A DNA stretch of 64,000 nucleotides from Mytilus trossulus (GCF_036588685.1 NC_086378.1:80183127-80247126), one strand, 5' to 3'; positions 45,641 through 57,840 are shown, counted from the stretch's first letter. Numbers and translations: made by a program. The notes: generated by a model not told the origin, from the sequence alone.

Positions 45641-45686
45641 TCAATTGTTTATACATGTAACTGTTGACATTGAAGCTCATAATCAT

Positions 45687-45967
45687 TTAAGGTGGTACCC
45701 AACACTTTCACTAAAATTAATTTGGCTCGTTTAATTTTCATAAAATTTTGTCAAAGTATTTACTTTGAGACTTTAATATAAATAAAAAAAAAAAAAAAAT
45801 TTTTAACCAACCGTTTTGTCAGAAAAAATAGACTGGTTATATAGCAATTTGACAAACACCAATTTTGATCATTGAGAAGCTTAATATTCATTTAACAACA
45901 CAACGTAATTAAAACGTTTAGCTGACTTTACAGAGTTATCTCCCTGTAGTGTAAGGTACCACCTTAA
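45687..45967. mobile_element. TTAA-flanked TIR element (piggyBac-like MITE), 281 bp
   Basis: TTAA at 45687-45690 and 45964-45967 brackets the inverted ends GGTGGTACC / GGTACCACC. No coding capacity. The terminus matches the element at 19971-20342. Confidence 0.72.
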
Positions 45968-46760
45968 GTTGAATGTTTGTCTCTCATTGATAAAATCAGT
46001 GTCCTCAATACTGTTTTTGTTACATTTATGTTATTTGTTTGTTTTTGATGAAATAGTTTCCTTCATGTTGGTCAGCTTAGCCCAGGCCTCACGGTCATAA
46101 AACTTTCAAGCATGATTTTTGTACTCAGACTCAAAAATCAACCAATCAAATTGCTTGATTTCATGTTTCGAGCAATGATTTTTGTGCTCCGAGCACAGAG
46201 CTCAGTTTTATGCCTTCAAGTCCTGGCTTCTATACACTTTGCAGTCATTAAATTTTATGTTTCAGGTCACACTTAAACATGCAATTGAAATCTCTATATC
46301 ATAATTTTTTTTCAAGCAACCACTCAAATTAACACATGTCAGAAATCCAAAATAAAATTTTCTAGAAAGACCTAAAAAAAAAATTACAGTGACCAGTCAT
46401 TTTTATAAATGTAAAAAACTCAATAAACTTAAAATATATTTCAAAAAAAGAACTAAACAAATAAATGTATTTGGTAAATATTTATTACATTTATATATGC
46501 AGTCACGTAATACATAATAATATTTCTCTAATTCTATGGAGATTTATCCCTTTCTGAACCCATTATATAAAAAAATTTAATCAACGTGTGGTTGCTGGTG
46601 ATCTCAAAAGATCATTGGATGATTTTAAGGGTCACTACCTTTTTAGCTAACTGAATGAATCAAAATATGATAACAGGTGTTAATGAAATTGACAACTTCG
46701 TGCAATGTGAAAGGCACTCGAAGGGGATTTTCGGTTAACTAATCTAATCATTAGAGAAAC

Positions 46761-46923
46761 AGATTCTTACATAGTTACTCGTGAATTATCGGATTTATCC
46801 AATCTCGATAGTTAAATTATAAATTTTAAAGTCCTCACCGAGGCGGCTCGGACTTTAAAATTGATAATTTAACTATCGAGATTGGATAAATCCGATAATC
46901 CACTGGTATCAATGTAAGAATCT
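46761..46923. mobile_element. Hairpin element with long inverted arms, 163 bp
   Basis: AATTATCGGATTTATCCAAT and CTCGATAGTTAAATTAT are repeated in inverted form after the centre GTCCTCACCGAGGCGGCTCGGAC. The outermost AGATTCTTACAT pairs with ATGTAAGAATCT, while the bases between are mismatched. Same architecture and size as 10096-10257 but different sequence. Confidence 0.75.
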
Positions 46924-47224
46924 ATATGTACATATTTTGTATCGGACATATATTTTTTTATACATGGCTTTACCAAGATTTTTTTTTTTATTAAAATAAT
47001 GTATTTTTTGCACATTTTATGTGTGGTAACAATTTTGACATATCATTGTAATTTTGTTTATGACATTATGCTTTATACATGTATTTGGTTGTGATTTACA
47101 AAGATAAAATAGATTTAGATAAACATTCCATATACATTTATATATACAATATACTATTATTCCCAAAACACCAATATATGGAACATTATTGCTGACCACC
47201 CCATCTCTGTATGTAACAGTTAAA

Positions 47225-47494
47225 TTTTACGAAAGTAGAGGGGCATTATCTTTTCTGGTCTGTGCATCCGTCTGATGGTTCGTCTTTCCTGCTTCAGGTT
47301 AAAGTTTAGGTCAAGGTATTTTTTTATGAAGTTGAAGACCAATCAACTTGAAACTCAGTACAAGTGTTCCCTTTGATAGGATCTTTCTAATGTTAATGCC
47401 AAATTAGAGTTTTTACCCCAATTTCACGGTCCACTGAACATAGAAAATGATAGTGCAAGTGGGACATCCGTGTACTTTGGACACATTCTTGTTA
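47225..47494 (+). repeat. Dispersed 'GTAGAGGGGCAT' bivalve repeat
   Basis: Unit from ACGAAAGTAGAGGGGCATTA to CTTTGGACACATTCTTGTT with the usual internal phrases (TTCAGGTTAAAGTTTAGGTC, CGGTCCACTGAACATAG). Confidence 0.8.
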
Positions 47495-48330
47495 AACTCC
47501 ATTTTATGTAAGAAAAGTATTATTTAAAAGTTCATAAAGTTTGACCTTTTTCAAGACTATAATTTTCATCAAAAATATTAATTTATCCTTTGATTTAAAG
47601 TTATCTCATGAAATCCAAATATTGAACAATAAAATGGGCAAATCATCAAACATCTTCAGTAATTAATATGCACTTTCATTACTTGACATCATCTAATTTG
47701 GTTAGATTCCACAAATGTTGTGAATTCTCAGAGATCAACAAATATCTGGCATACTGAATTCACCAAAAAAAAGATATAGTCAAAACCACTTGCAAGATTT
47801 ATGTTCCACCTTGGAGCCCTTCTGGTTAAACCCTTTTTAATGATAACACACTCTGTTTAATAAAAAAAAAGTGTTTAGGGAATAATGTTATGTTTACATG
47901 TTGGTTACTTTCAAGTTGTTACATTCTGCTTATCATTAATGAAGGAACTGATTTAGATGTAAAATCTAAGCATTTCCTATGTTTTTTTATTAAAGATTTT
48001 ATAAGTTGTTCTGGTTGTTATTTTTACTTACCTTGTCAGGCGCATAGCTCCCTATACGCTAACATGCAGTTGCGTGCACATCGGTTCAGCATGCAAAAAA
48101 AAATATAGCAAAATTTAAAATTTATAAAGGAAACACATATGTGATCATATGTTGTCACTTTTTTAATTGATGAAATGTCATTAAATAACGGCATTTGGTT
48201 TCAAAATAGAAGTTTTATTGGAGATCATGCATGACAAAATCGGACAGTAACTTGTATCTTTTACAAGATTTGAATTTGTTATACTCAGTCTGATACATGT
48301 AGTTTCGGAGCACACTTTACAGAGTACGGT

Positions 48331-48849
48331 TTATCTGTTTGGAATGAGATGTACCAATCGGCATTAGATTTATCAGAACCCTTCGATATCGTTGCAATTA
48401 TGCCACGGCGATGTGTTCGACGGACTACCAGAGCCACTCATCCTGCAAACACGCCAAAACAGTATTGGAAAGTCTCTTTATATTTTGCGTTTATAGACCA
48501 TATGATATGGAACTGGAGAGTGGAGTCGCGTCTGGTATTATCAGAAAATCGCTTCCTCGTGTTGTAGGAAATATAACAAACGAAAAAATCTCAACATTGC
48601 ATGAGACATACGAAACTGACCTGGTATGTAATTTTGACGAATTCAATTGGGAGGTCGCTCGATGGCTAACATGTACACTGGTTAATAACATCTCACGAGT
48701 GCTACCGTGGAGATCTATCAGTGTACTAAGTCTGTTCAAGTCAAAAGTCGATGAACAATGACAGGTTATCATCGCTAGCATTACTGCATATTCATCGGGA
48801 TTTCAGTGTGAGTATTGACAAAGAAATAGAGAAGCTCGTTTCTGCCTAG
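48331..48849 (+). pseudogene. hAT-type transposase / ZMYM1-like C-terminal remnant with two frame changes
   Basis: Three consecutive segments read like the C-terminal dimerisation region of hAT transposases and their host relatives (TTF/ZMYM1-like proteins). 48349 to about 48500 gives MPRRCVRRTTRATHPANTP..YWKVSLYFAFIDH. From about 48500 in the next frame: LESGVASGI.. and NWEVARWLTCTLVN. From 48754 back in the first frame: NNDRLSSLALLHIHRDF..DKEIEKLVSA then TAG at 48847. The usual TLP.....ERSFS block between the last two segments is absent. The stretch is clearly richer in G and C than its surroundings, as expected of former coding DNA. It is dead. Host gene fossil versus transposon cannot be decided. 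Confidence 0.7.
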
Positions 48850-50242
48850 ACCCGAAGAGCAGATTTTGGACAATTTTGAGTAAATTCTGTATCAGAAAAA
48901 TGTGTACTTTATGTTTTCAATTAACCTGATTTACTCTAATCAGAATATTTATGAATGGTTTTACATTCATAAATTGCTTATAAATACTATCTACATGTAG
49001 CTCCTCTTTCAATTTAACTGTTCAATGACTGAAAACCGAAAAAAAAACCATTTTCCTGCATAAAAGGGTTAAAAAAAAATTCGCAGAGTCATAATATATG
49101 AAGAATACATAAAATTTTGCCCAAAAAATCCTTCATCAGAGATTTTTAAAAGTACCTCTCAATTTAAGTATGAGGAGAATGTGGTTGATAGCACATAAGT
49201 ACAACAGTAGTGAATTTATACATGGCACTGGCATAAACAAAACAGAAAACCAACAACCCGAATCAAACTTAACCAATAAAAGAAAAACAATTTTGACAGA
49301 CAGACAAGGAGTACCACTCGATTACAGCATCTTGGCTTGAGACAGACACATATAGAATGTTGCAGGACTAAACCAGTTTGTGAGCCTTCATCCTTGTACA
49401 ATCTGTAACAATCACTAAGAAAAGTCTTGACTTGTCAAAACATTTTGTAGGAGGAAGGTCCAGGAATAAAGTTATCATCTTTTGATTTTCGTTGTCCACC
49501 AATATAGTCCCTAGTGTAGACTGTGTTTTACTTGCCATTTTTTTTGTCTTCTTCCAAATTGATTTCTTCATCTTGTATGCCTCAAATAGCAAGTAATGGA
49601 ATAAAATTATACTGTAAAAAACTTTGGGTTGTTAAAGTAGTGATTTGATCCAGCTGAAAAAGGTTAACATTAGTATTTCAGAAGCTGTTAAAAGATTTCA
49701 AAACCCCCTTAACATAAAATTATTCATATTTGAGTTAAAGCTGGTGAAGTTTGCTATAATATTTTTAAAAATTTTCTGTAACAAAACTGATTTATTTTAA
49801 AAACTAAAGATTTTCTTATCCCTGGAATAGATTACCTTAGCTGTATTTGGCACAACTTTTTGGAATTTTGGGTCCTCAACGCTCTTCAACTTTATACTTG
49901 TTTGGCTTTATAACTGATTTTGTCTGAGCGTCACTGACGAGTCTTATGTAGATGAAACCCACGTCTGGCATATTAAATTATAATTATATGGTACCTTTGA
50001 TATATATTTGATATGATTTGTCCATAAAGTAGTACAACACACTAAAAATATCATTTAAATTTTATTTTATTGTCTAATCAAAAAAAAGCACTACGAAATA
50101 ACTGTGTCACGAACCAGGAATCCTCTTTGAAATTATGAACCCTACCTTTTCATTTATAAGAAATTATTAGAAATCTAATATGAGTACAATATATGTATCA
50201 TTCAAAATTGACAAAACATTTTATGTAAGTTAGGACCTTGAA
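48850..50242. other. Gene-free stretch with dispersed-repeat fragments
   Basis: 49216-49385 carries phrases of the 'CTTGGGACAGG' family (here CTTGAGACAGACACATA). About 49870-50005 (CTGAGCGTCACTGACGAGTC, ACGTCTGGCATATTAAATTA) is another phrase series I associate with bivalve repeats. No supported gene. Confidence 0.5.
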
Positions 50243-50775
50243 TCCATTACAATACACAGTTAAATTTGATTACAATACAGGTAAACTCCATAACAATACA
50301 CAGTTAAATTTGATTACATTGCAGTTAAAATCCATTACAAAATATAGTTAAATTTGATTACGATACAGGTAAACTTGATTACAGAACAGGTAACCGTGAT
50401 AATAATACACACTGGCATTTTTTTACAATGCAGGTTATTTGCATTACAGTACACAGTTAAATTTGATTACAATACAGGTAAACTTGATTACAGAACAGGT
50501 AACCTTGATTGTAATTCACAGTTGCATGTTTTTGCAATGCAGGTTAATTACATTACAGTACACAGTTAAATTTGATTACAATACAGGTAAACTTGATTAC
50601 AGAACAGGTAACCTTGATTATAATACACAGTTGCATTTTTTTGCAATGCAGGTTAACTGCATTACAGTACACAGTTAAATTTGATTACAATACAGGTTAA
50701 CTGAATTGCAATAAAAAGTTAAGTTAGATTACAATACAGGTAACAGTGATTATAATACACAGTTGAATTTGTTTG
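50243..50775 (+). repeat. Minisatellite, 22-bp basal unit, block 1 with about 110-bp higher-order period
   Basis: The basal unit GATTACAATACAGGTAAACTT alternates with variants (ACAGAACAGGTAACCTTG, TAATACACAGTTGCATTTTT). A block of about 110 bases containing five variants repeats at about 50450, 50560 and 50670. Open frames of 71-79 residues here are repeat artefacts. Confidence 0.9.
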
Positions 50776-51081
50776 AAATAAAATTGAGAATGGAAATGGG
50801 GAATATGTTTAAGAGACAACAACCTGACCATAGAGCAAACAACAGCTGAAGGCCACCAATTGATCTTCAAGGTAGGGGTAAACTCATATGAGTCCTTCAG
50901 CTGGCCCCTAAACAGATATTTATACTCGTTCAGTGAAAATAGACATCATACTAAACTCTGAATTATATACAAGAAACTAAGAGGCACCTGACTTGGGACA
51001 GACGCCAAAATGCAGCAGGATTAAACATGATATTTTTTGTTTAGAACTCAACCCTCATCTAAACCTCTAGCCACAGTTATG
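50776..51081 (+). repeat. Dispersed repeat between the two minisatellite blocks
   Basis: Phrases AAATTGAGAATGGAAATGGG, GCTGAAGGCCACCAATTGAT, GACTTGGGACAGACGC and GCAGGATTAAACATG are typical of the mussel 'GACTTGGGACAGG' repeat family. It looks like an insertion that separated one satellite into two blocks. Confidence 0.6.
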
Positions 51082-52510
51082 TGGGTTAACTTTATCACAG
51101 TATACAGTTACATTTGATTACAATGCAGGTAAATTTTGTCACAGTACACAATTAAATTTAAACATGATTTCTGTACCCAGTTAAATTTGATTGCAATGTA
51201 GGTAAACTTGATTTCAATACACAGTTAAATTTGATTACAATATAGGTAAACATAATTTCAGTACCCAGTTAAATTTGATTACAATATAGGTAAACATGAT
51301 TTCAGTATCAAATTAAATTTGATTACAATACAGGTAAACATGATTTCAGTACCCAGTTAAATTTGATTACAATATAGATAAACATGATTTAAGTACCCTT
51401 TTGAATTTGATTGCAACAGGTAAACATGATTTCAATACTCAGTTAAATTTGATGCAATACAGATAAACATGATTTCAGTAACCAGTTAAATTTGATTACA
51501 ATGCAGGTAAATGTTGTTACAGTACACATTTAAATTTAAACATGATTTCTGTACCCAGTTAAATTTGATTGCAATGTAGGTAAACTTGATTTCAATACAC
51601 AGTGACATTTGAATACAATGTAGGTAAACATAATTTCAGTATCAAATTAAATTTGATTACAATACAGGTAAACATGATTTCAGTACCCAGTTAAATTTGA
51701 TTACAATATAGATAAACATGATTTAAGTACCCTTTTGAATTTGATTGCAACAGGTAAACATGATTTCAATACTCAGTTAAATTTGATGCAATACAGATAA
51801 ACATGATTTCAGTAACCAGTTAAATTTGATTACAATGCAGGTAAATGTTGTTACAGTACACATTTAAATTTAAACATGATTTCTGTACCCAGTTGAATTT
51901 GATTACAATACAGGTAAACATGATTTCAGTACCCAGTTAAATTTGATAACAATACAGGTAAACATGATTTCAGTACCCAGTTAAATTTGATAACAATATA
52001 GGTAAACATGATTTCAGTACCCAGTTAAATTTGATTACAATATAGGTAAACATGATTTCAGTACCTAGTTAAATTTGATTATAATATAGGTAAACATGAT
52101 TTCAGTACCCAGTTAAACTTAATAACAATATAGGTAAACATCATGTCAGTACCCAGTTAAATTTGATTACAATACAGGTAAACATGATTTCAGTACCCAG
52201 TTAAATTTGATAACAATATAGGTAAACATGATTTCAGTACCCAGTTAAATTTGACTATAATATAGGAAAACATGATTTCAGTACCCAGTTAAATTTGATT
52301 ACAATATAGGTAAACATGATTTCAGTACCCAGTTAAATTTGATTACAATATAGATAACCATGATTTCAGTACCCAGTTAAATTTGATTGCAATACAGGTC
52401 AACATGATTTCAGTACTCAGTTAAATTAATTTGAATACAATGTAGGTACACAGTTACAATTGAATACGTACAATGTAGGTAAACTTGATTTCAGTATCCA
52501 GTTACATTTG
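51082..52510 (+). repeat. Minisatellite block 2, 44-bp unit (two 22-bp halves), about 30 copies
   Basis: The unit reads TTGATTACAATATAGGTAAA then CATGATTTCAGTACCCAGTT with 44-base spacing. A longer segment of about 334 bases beginning CAGTATCAAATTAAA occurs at 51303 and again at 51637, a higher-order duplication. Copies near 51900-52400 are the most uniform, and both edges are degenerate. Confidence 0.92.
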
Positions 52511-52872
52511 ACAGCCTCTCATTCATATTTTTGATTTCCAATTCATTATAACACCGTCTACAAATATGTATTCAATACCTCTGCTAGTCCTCACAATCGA
52601 TGGTTATGCTGTGGTTGAATTCTGGTTTTCTCGGTCTTAATGTTTTATGCAAGTCTTAAATTTTTGTTTATTTAACTTTCTTGTATTTGTTATACTAAAT
52701 GATTTAATATCGATATTATATAGCTGTCTGTGCATGATTGTGTCTATAGCCCAGTTCTATCATGCTGGTCTTAGATCGTTTAATTTCTATGGCATATGTC
52801 TGTGATTGTTATTAGACATAAACAGTGTGCGAGTCTTTAAGCGAAAAAATCACTTACGAAATGCTTTTGGTA
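52511..52872. other. Short gene-free stretch
   Basis: AT-rich DNA between the satellite and the LINE tail. I see nothing recognisable in it. Confidence 0.4.
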
Positions 52873-53062
52873 TAGACAATAGACAATACTTTATTAATAA
52901 ACCTCAGACACATAGGTGTACAAGAGGACATCATATATACACGTATACACATGTTTATACTCTATACATTCACACTAAACATAATAATGCTACATACATG
53001 AGAGAATATAGCAAATGTCAATTTACAAACTACCATAACTTTCAACTAAAAACCAACATAAA

Positions 53063-53760
53063 TCACAAGTATCGTGTAAGAATTTTTAAAAATATTGCTA
53101 AGTTTTTGTAAAGTTCTACATGACAAAATGTTAAAAGCTGTTTCAATTTGTACTCCGTTGGATTTGCAGTATAATATTGTGGAATATATTTATTTCTAAG
53201 CAGTTTTATTTCCTGTTTTTGACATTTAAAAAGATAATGAAATTCATCCCCTATTCCATTTCCACAAAGATGACAAATTCGTGCATTTTTTGGAATTCCG
53301 GACCATCTTCCCGTTTCTACAGGAATTTTTAAATTTGAACATCTGAGTTTTGCCATATAAATCCTGTCACACAGCTTCAACTTTATCAAATAGGTTTCCA
53401 AACGAAATTCCTCTTTATAAAATGAATAAAATGCACCTCTTGAAGAGTTATTCATTTGTGAAAACCAATGTTGGATGAATTGATCATTCAGTTTTTGTGA
53501 AATAATGTTCTTTAATCCCAGTTTATCCAATGGAAGTTGATTTTGCCAAATAAAACTAATTCCATTTTCATCAAATATGGATTTAACGTACGTAATCCAT
53601 TTAAATTTTGTGGGGTTTTGAAAATGTAATTTGAGCATTAATTTATACATAATGGAAGATAACTTGTTATTTTCCGATACCAAGTTATTCCAAAACAACA
53701 CCATTTTACGTTTAATAATGGTTTCCAAAGGGAATCTTCCGAGTTCCCCATACACCATAT
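53063..53760 (-). pseudogene. LINE ORF2 C-terminal segment with Cys/His motif, frameshifted from the RT
   Basis: The segment reads MVYGELGRFPLETIIKRKM and continues to ICHLCGNGIGDEFHYLFKC, the CCHC-like element near the end of many LINE ORF2 proteins. It is in a different frame from the RT. The break is at about 53757-53762, where one base appears lost in a TAT-rich stretch. The stop at 53063 is followed by about 190 bases of 3' untranslated sequence. Confidence 0.85.
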
Positions 53761-55332
53761 ATTTGGTGTACTGCTTCTTAATTTCAAAATGTTTTTGCAA
53801 AATTGAAGGTGTATTTTCTCAATGCTATCTTTATTTTCAAATCCCCATACCTCTGAAGCATATAATAAAACAGGACTTACCAATGAGTCAAAAAGTTTTA
53901 GCTGCAAATCGACGGGAATGCATATATTTTTTATTTTTCGGTATAGAGCATACAAAGACTTCTGTGCTTGAACAAGAAGTTTTTTTCGTGCTGTACAAAA
54001 GCTACCGTTGTAATTGAAAAGTACACCAAGGTAGCAGTAGGAATCAACTATTTCAATTTTTTCACCATATATCATAAAATTCTGATTTCTTTTTACTTTC
54101 CTTTTACTAAAAATCACTGCTTTGGTTTTGCTTGTGTTAATCTTAAGCTTCCATTTTTTACAATATTCTTCAAAACATACAAGGGTTTTTTGTAATCCTT
54201 CTGCACTTTCAGACAATAGCGCAGTATCATCTGCGTACAGTATAATAAACAATTTAACATACATTTCTAATGATTCCAAGCACAGCTTTGAAATATTATT
54301 TAGACTTTCTATATTATTTTCCACAAAATAACTTTCTAAATCATTTAGAAACAAAGAAAATAAAAAAGGTGATAGATTTTCACCTTGTTTTACTCCTGTA
54401 TGAGATATAAAAAATTCGGAAAATTCATTTCCTTTCTTGACACATGTTTTTATATTTTGATACATATTATAGATCACATTAAATAATTTACCTTTAATGT
54501 TTGATTTTTGCATTTTTTGCCACAATCCTGACCTCCATACAGTGTCAAAAGCGCTTTTAAAGTCTATAAAAGTGCAAAATAGCTTCTTACCAAATGAAAA
54601 ATATATAGTAATTAAAGAATACAATACAAATATATTGTCAACAGTAGAGAATCCTCTACGAAAACCTGCTTGTGCCTTTGAAATCAGGTCTACGTGATCT
54701 GCATAATTATTTAACCTGTAATTCAACATGGCAGAAAAAGTTTTACTAAAGCATGAGTTCAAAGTGATTCCTCTGTACATTTCGGGATCAGATCTTGATC
54801 CTTTATTTTTAAATATAGTAATCATGATTCCATTAGACCAACTGTCTGGAACAATTCCAGTATCTAAAATCAAATTGAATAGCTTAACATAAATTGGCAT
54901 TAAATCGTCAATTGTATTCTTTATATACTCATTTAAAATTTCATCACTACCTGAAGCTTTGCCATTTTTTAAGTTTGAAACAACTTTTTTAATTTCATCT
55001 TCTGTTACTGGGCAGTTTAAAAATAACTCAACATCGTCTGGTAGAGTATCAAATTCCAAATCTTGTTCGAAATCATTTTCTGTCTCAACAGTTTCATTTA
55101 ATATTTTAAAATGATCATACAATGCTTTTAGAGATATGTCGTCATTGTTATCTTTTTTTTTACTATCATTTAGATTATTAAGGATTTTCCATAGAGCTTT
55201 TGTATCCTTTTTGGAGATGTTACGCAACTCATCAGCAGCTCTCTGTTGATAGTTTGCAAAAGATTTATTTAATGTTATTTTATGTTCTTTACTAGCTTGT
55301 CTCATTTTACTTCTGTTTTCAGCATTTTTCAA
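53761..55332 (-). pseudogene. LINE reverse transcriptase domain
   Basis: Motifs in order: the linker NLKNGKASGSDEI (about 120-132), QAGFRRGFSTVDNI (221-234), motif A FIDFKSAFD with Asp257, GVKQGENLSPFLFSLFLND (313-331), the active-site YADD (366-369), and the thumb segment SLVSPVLLYASEVWG. The frame runs on to a stop at 53638. However, the sequence after about 53760 makes sense only in another frame, so the last 40 or so residues of that longer frame are out-of-frame. A second frame change in a 7-T run near 55335 separates it from the endonuclease part. Confidence 0.9.
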
Positions 55333-55355
55333 AAAAACTATATCTCTTTCGAGCT

Positions 55356-56282
55356 TTATGAAATTTTTTTTCTACTCATCGAGCATTTTCTATTAAACCA
55401 AGGTTTTGAATTTTCATGTTTGTAAAAATGTTTATGTTTATTTACTTTCCCAAACGTTTCTGCTGCCGCATCTTTAAAATTTTTGCTGATATCTAAAACT
55501 ATATTGTTTATATCATTTTGAGTTGCATCATTATTTACGGGCAATTTGTCCAGTTTATTCATAACAGTGGTCAAAATACCTTTGGGATCATTGTGAATTC
55601 GATCAACGTATTCAGATTTCTGTTCACTTTTCCACCTGACAAAAGTTTTATCCTTTCTATTGTTGATAACAATTGAATCTGATTTATTAAATGTGGCCTG
55701 AAGTCTAAAATTTATAAAAGAATGACAATCAGAATATAACGGTATAAAGTCAGCAATTTCAAAATAAACAATCAAAGGGAAGAGCATTGATGAAATAATT
55801 AAATAATCAACAACACTTGAATCGTTACATGTTTTCTCCCCAATATCTTTATCTGATCCAACTCTTGAATTTGCAATATATAAATTATTTTTTCTGCACA
55901 ACTCTAACAGTCTATGACCATACTTATTAGGTCGACATGTACACTGAGACACTCTTTGTAAGGTGATTTTGTTTCGAGTCAGATTCTCATAATCATACAA
56001 ATAATCTAATATATCAGCATCACAATCTAAATCAAACATACTAACAACTGACTCATCAGGTATAATATAATCGGGTAAAGACCCAGTTTTTGAGTTAAAA
56101 TCGCCAACTAGGGCAATATAAAAATTTTCAGTGTTTGTAAGGATATTCAATTCATTTTCCAATTCTTCAAAAGCTTCTATAGTAGAATACTTAGAGTTTT
56201 CAGGTGGTACATAAACACAACCAAAAATTACATCTGAATTAAGTGACAAAATTGATTTCGAAAGTTTAAACCATAGTACCAC
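55356..56282 (-). pseudogene. LINE endonuclease domain, C-terminal portion (308 aa)
   Basis: Seen motifs of the exonuclease-endonuclease-phosphatase fold: YVPPENSKY (about 25-33), VGDFNSKTG (59-67), SVVDYLI (156-162) and PLYSDCHSFI (181-190, the SDH catalytic end). The N-terminal catalytic segments are missing. The frame closes at KKIS in an 8-A run (plus-strand T-run near 55365), where the following linker and RT frame should continue. This points to a one-base expansion of the run. Confidence 0.85.
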
Positions 56283-56384
56283 TCCTTTATATATATATAT
56301 ATATTGAGGTACAAATAGTAATATATATAATTATACAGAGGAATATAGAAACGGAAAAGTTTTTATGATATCATTGTCTATGAG

Positions 56385-56935
56385 ACAGTTAACTAAAGGC
56401 AACAGTAGTATACCGCTGTTCAAAACTCATAAATCCATGGACAAAAAACAAAATCGGGGTAACAAACCAAAACCGAGCGAAACGCATTAAATATAAGAGA
56501 ACAACGACACAACACCGAACACACACAGAAACGGACCAAGCATCAGACAAAACACCACGAGAATAACAAATATAACATGAAAACCAAATACATGAATTTG
56601 GGATAGACAAGTACCGTGCCCCGTCTTATCTCAATATCTCAAAAATAAGAGAAAACACAAACGACTCAACGTTAAAATGCAACACACAGAGAAACGAACA
56701 ATAATATAACAATGACCATCTACTTGGTACAGGACACTTTTAAAGAGGAATAAAAGTGGTGGGTTGAACCTGGTTTTATGGCATGCCAAACCTCGCACTT
56801 TAATGGCAAAGTTAAATATAACATTGAAATGACAACATAATATAAAATATCCATCAGGGGACACGGATAAGATTGTTACTCTTTTCAATCTGTGCCTTTC
56901 ATATATTTTACACTGCCACATACTTTATTTGCCTT
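56385..56935 (+). repeat. Dispersed bivalve repeat (AACAGTAGTATACCGCTGTTC family)
   Basis: GAGACAGTTAACTAAAGGCA, ACAGTAGTATACCGCTGTTC, AATCCATGGACAAAAAAC and GGGATAGACAAGTACCGTGC follow one another, a series I recognise from mussel genomic repeats. The open frames on its minus strand are not genes. Confidence 0.65.
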
Positions 56936-57519
56936 CGAAGTCATGAGCCTGTGGTAGTAGTTGTCCTGTCTGATTGTTTTTTTTTATTATTGTATAAATT
57001 AAACCCTTGATTTTCTCGTTTTAATTGGTTGACATTTTACTATGTCAGAACATTTCAATTTGAAGGTTTTCCTCTAGCTATTGTATAGTTGTCTTGTGTG
57101 AAATCATACCGCATTTCCTTCATTCCACATCACAGAGCACTGTACTCCCTTTTACCATGCGCAACAAAACAAGTGTATATTTCTTTCTTAACCAGTATCT
57201 GTTCATATATAAATATTAATTTCGTTCCAATTTGAAGTTTTCAAAATCGTGGAACACATTTCTGTAAAACTTATTTTCTGTGTAGTATTTTAGCACACAG
57301 AACTGCACAGTTGGGATGAATTCATTTAATACAAAACATTTTTTTAAAATGGATTACACTATGCATAGATCATGTAGATACGTGTCTTCCATCTTTTGGC
57401 GAAAGGATGAACTGAAAGTTTTGTTCAGTAAGTGGCTGCAGGATAGATGCTTTATCTTCAAAACGAACATATGTGCGTATTGTTTTGCGTTTACTTTTCT
57501 ACATTGGCTAGGGGTATAG
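56936..57519. other. Gene-free stretch, no recognised content
   Basis: A/T-rich DNA with two short opposing open frames (57316-57519 plus, 57354-57545 minus) that show no motif. Confidence 0.4.
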
Positions 57520-57840
57520 GGGGAGGGTTGAGATATCATGAACACGTTTACCCCACCGCATTTTTGCGCCTGTCCGAAGTCAGGATCCTCTGGCCTTTAT
57601 TATTCTTGTATTATTTTTAATTTTAGTTTCTTGTATACAATTTGGAGATTAGTATGGCGTTCATTATCACTGAACTAGTATATATTTGTTTAGTGGCCAG
57701 CTGAACGACGCCTCCGGTGCGGGAATTTCTCGCTACATTGAATACCTGTTGGTGACCTTCTGTTGTTGTCTTTTCTATGGTCGGGTTGTTGTCTCTTTGA
57801 CACATTCCCCATTTTCATTCTCAATTTTATAAGTATCATA
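57520..57840 (-). repeat. Dispersed 'CTGACTTGGGACAGG' family repeat, antisense copy
   Basis: CACCGCATTTTTGCGCCTGT, CCGAAGTCAGGATCCTC, GGCGTTCATTATCACTGAAC, GACGCCTCCGGTGCGGG and GTTGTCTCTTTGACACATTC are in the order I know from mussel repeats. The right part is the reverse complement of phrases at 50780-50880. Confidence 0.75.

Larger units (their letters stand above)
45968..48330. other. Gene-free stretch with a hairpin element and a dispersed repeat
   Basis: Contains the hairpin at 46761-46923 and a dispersed repeat at 47225-47494. A phrase near 46570-46740 (GTGGTTGCTGGTGATCTCAA onward) is less AT-rich and may be a decayed coding remnant, but I cannot name it. Nothing else is recognisable. 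Confidence 0.4.
52873..56285 (-). mobile_element. Non-LTR retrotransposon (LINE), 5'-truncated, with APE endonuclease and reverse transcriptase
   Basis: Reading on the minus strand, the element has the C-terminal part of an APE-type endonuclease, a reverse transcriptase and a Cys/His C-terminal motif. It then has a 3' tail that ends in short repeats of the form TTGTCTATTGTCTA (52873-52890 region) in place of poly(A). The 5' end breaks off inside the endonuclease next to a TA-repeat (56288-56301), the usual result of incomplete target-primed reverse transcription. At least three single-base frame changes mark it as dead. The clade is not assigned. Confidence 0.85.

Noticed and set aside
51082-52510. 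CRISPR-like or coding repeat array (open frames of 70-79 residues nearby)
   Set aside because: The units are contiguous without spacers, and the open frames only reflect a period that lacks stops in one frame.
53631-54331. Plus-strand open frames over the LINE (75-128 residues)
   Set aside because: Antisense shadows of the reverse transcriptase; no motif of their own.
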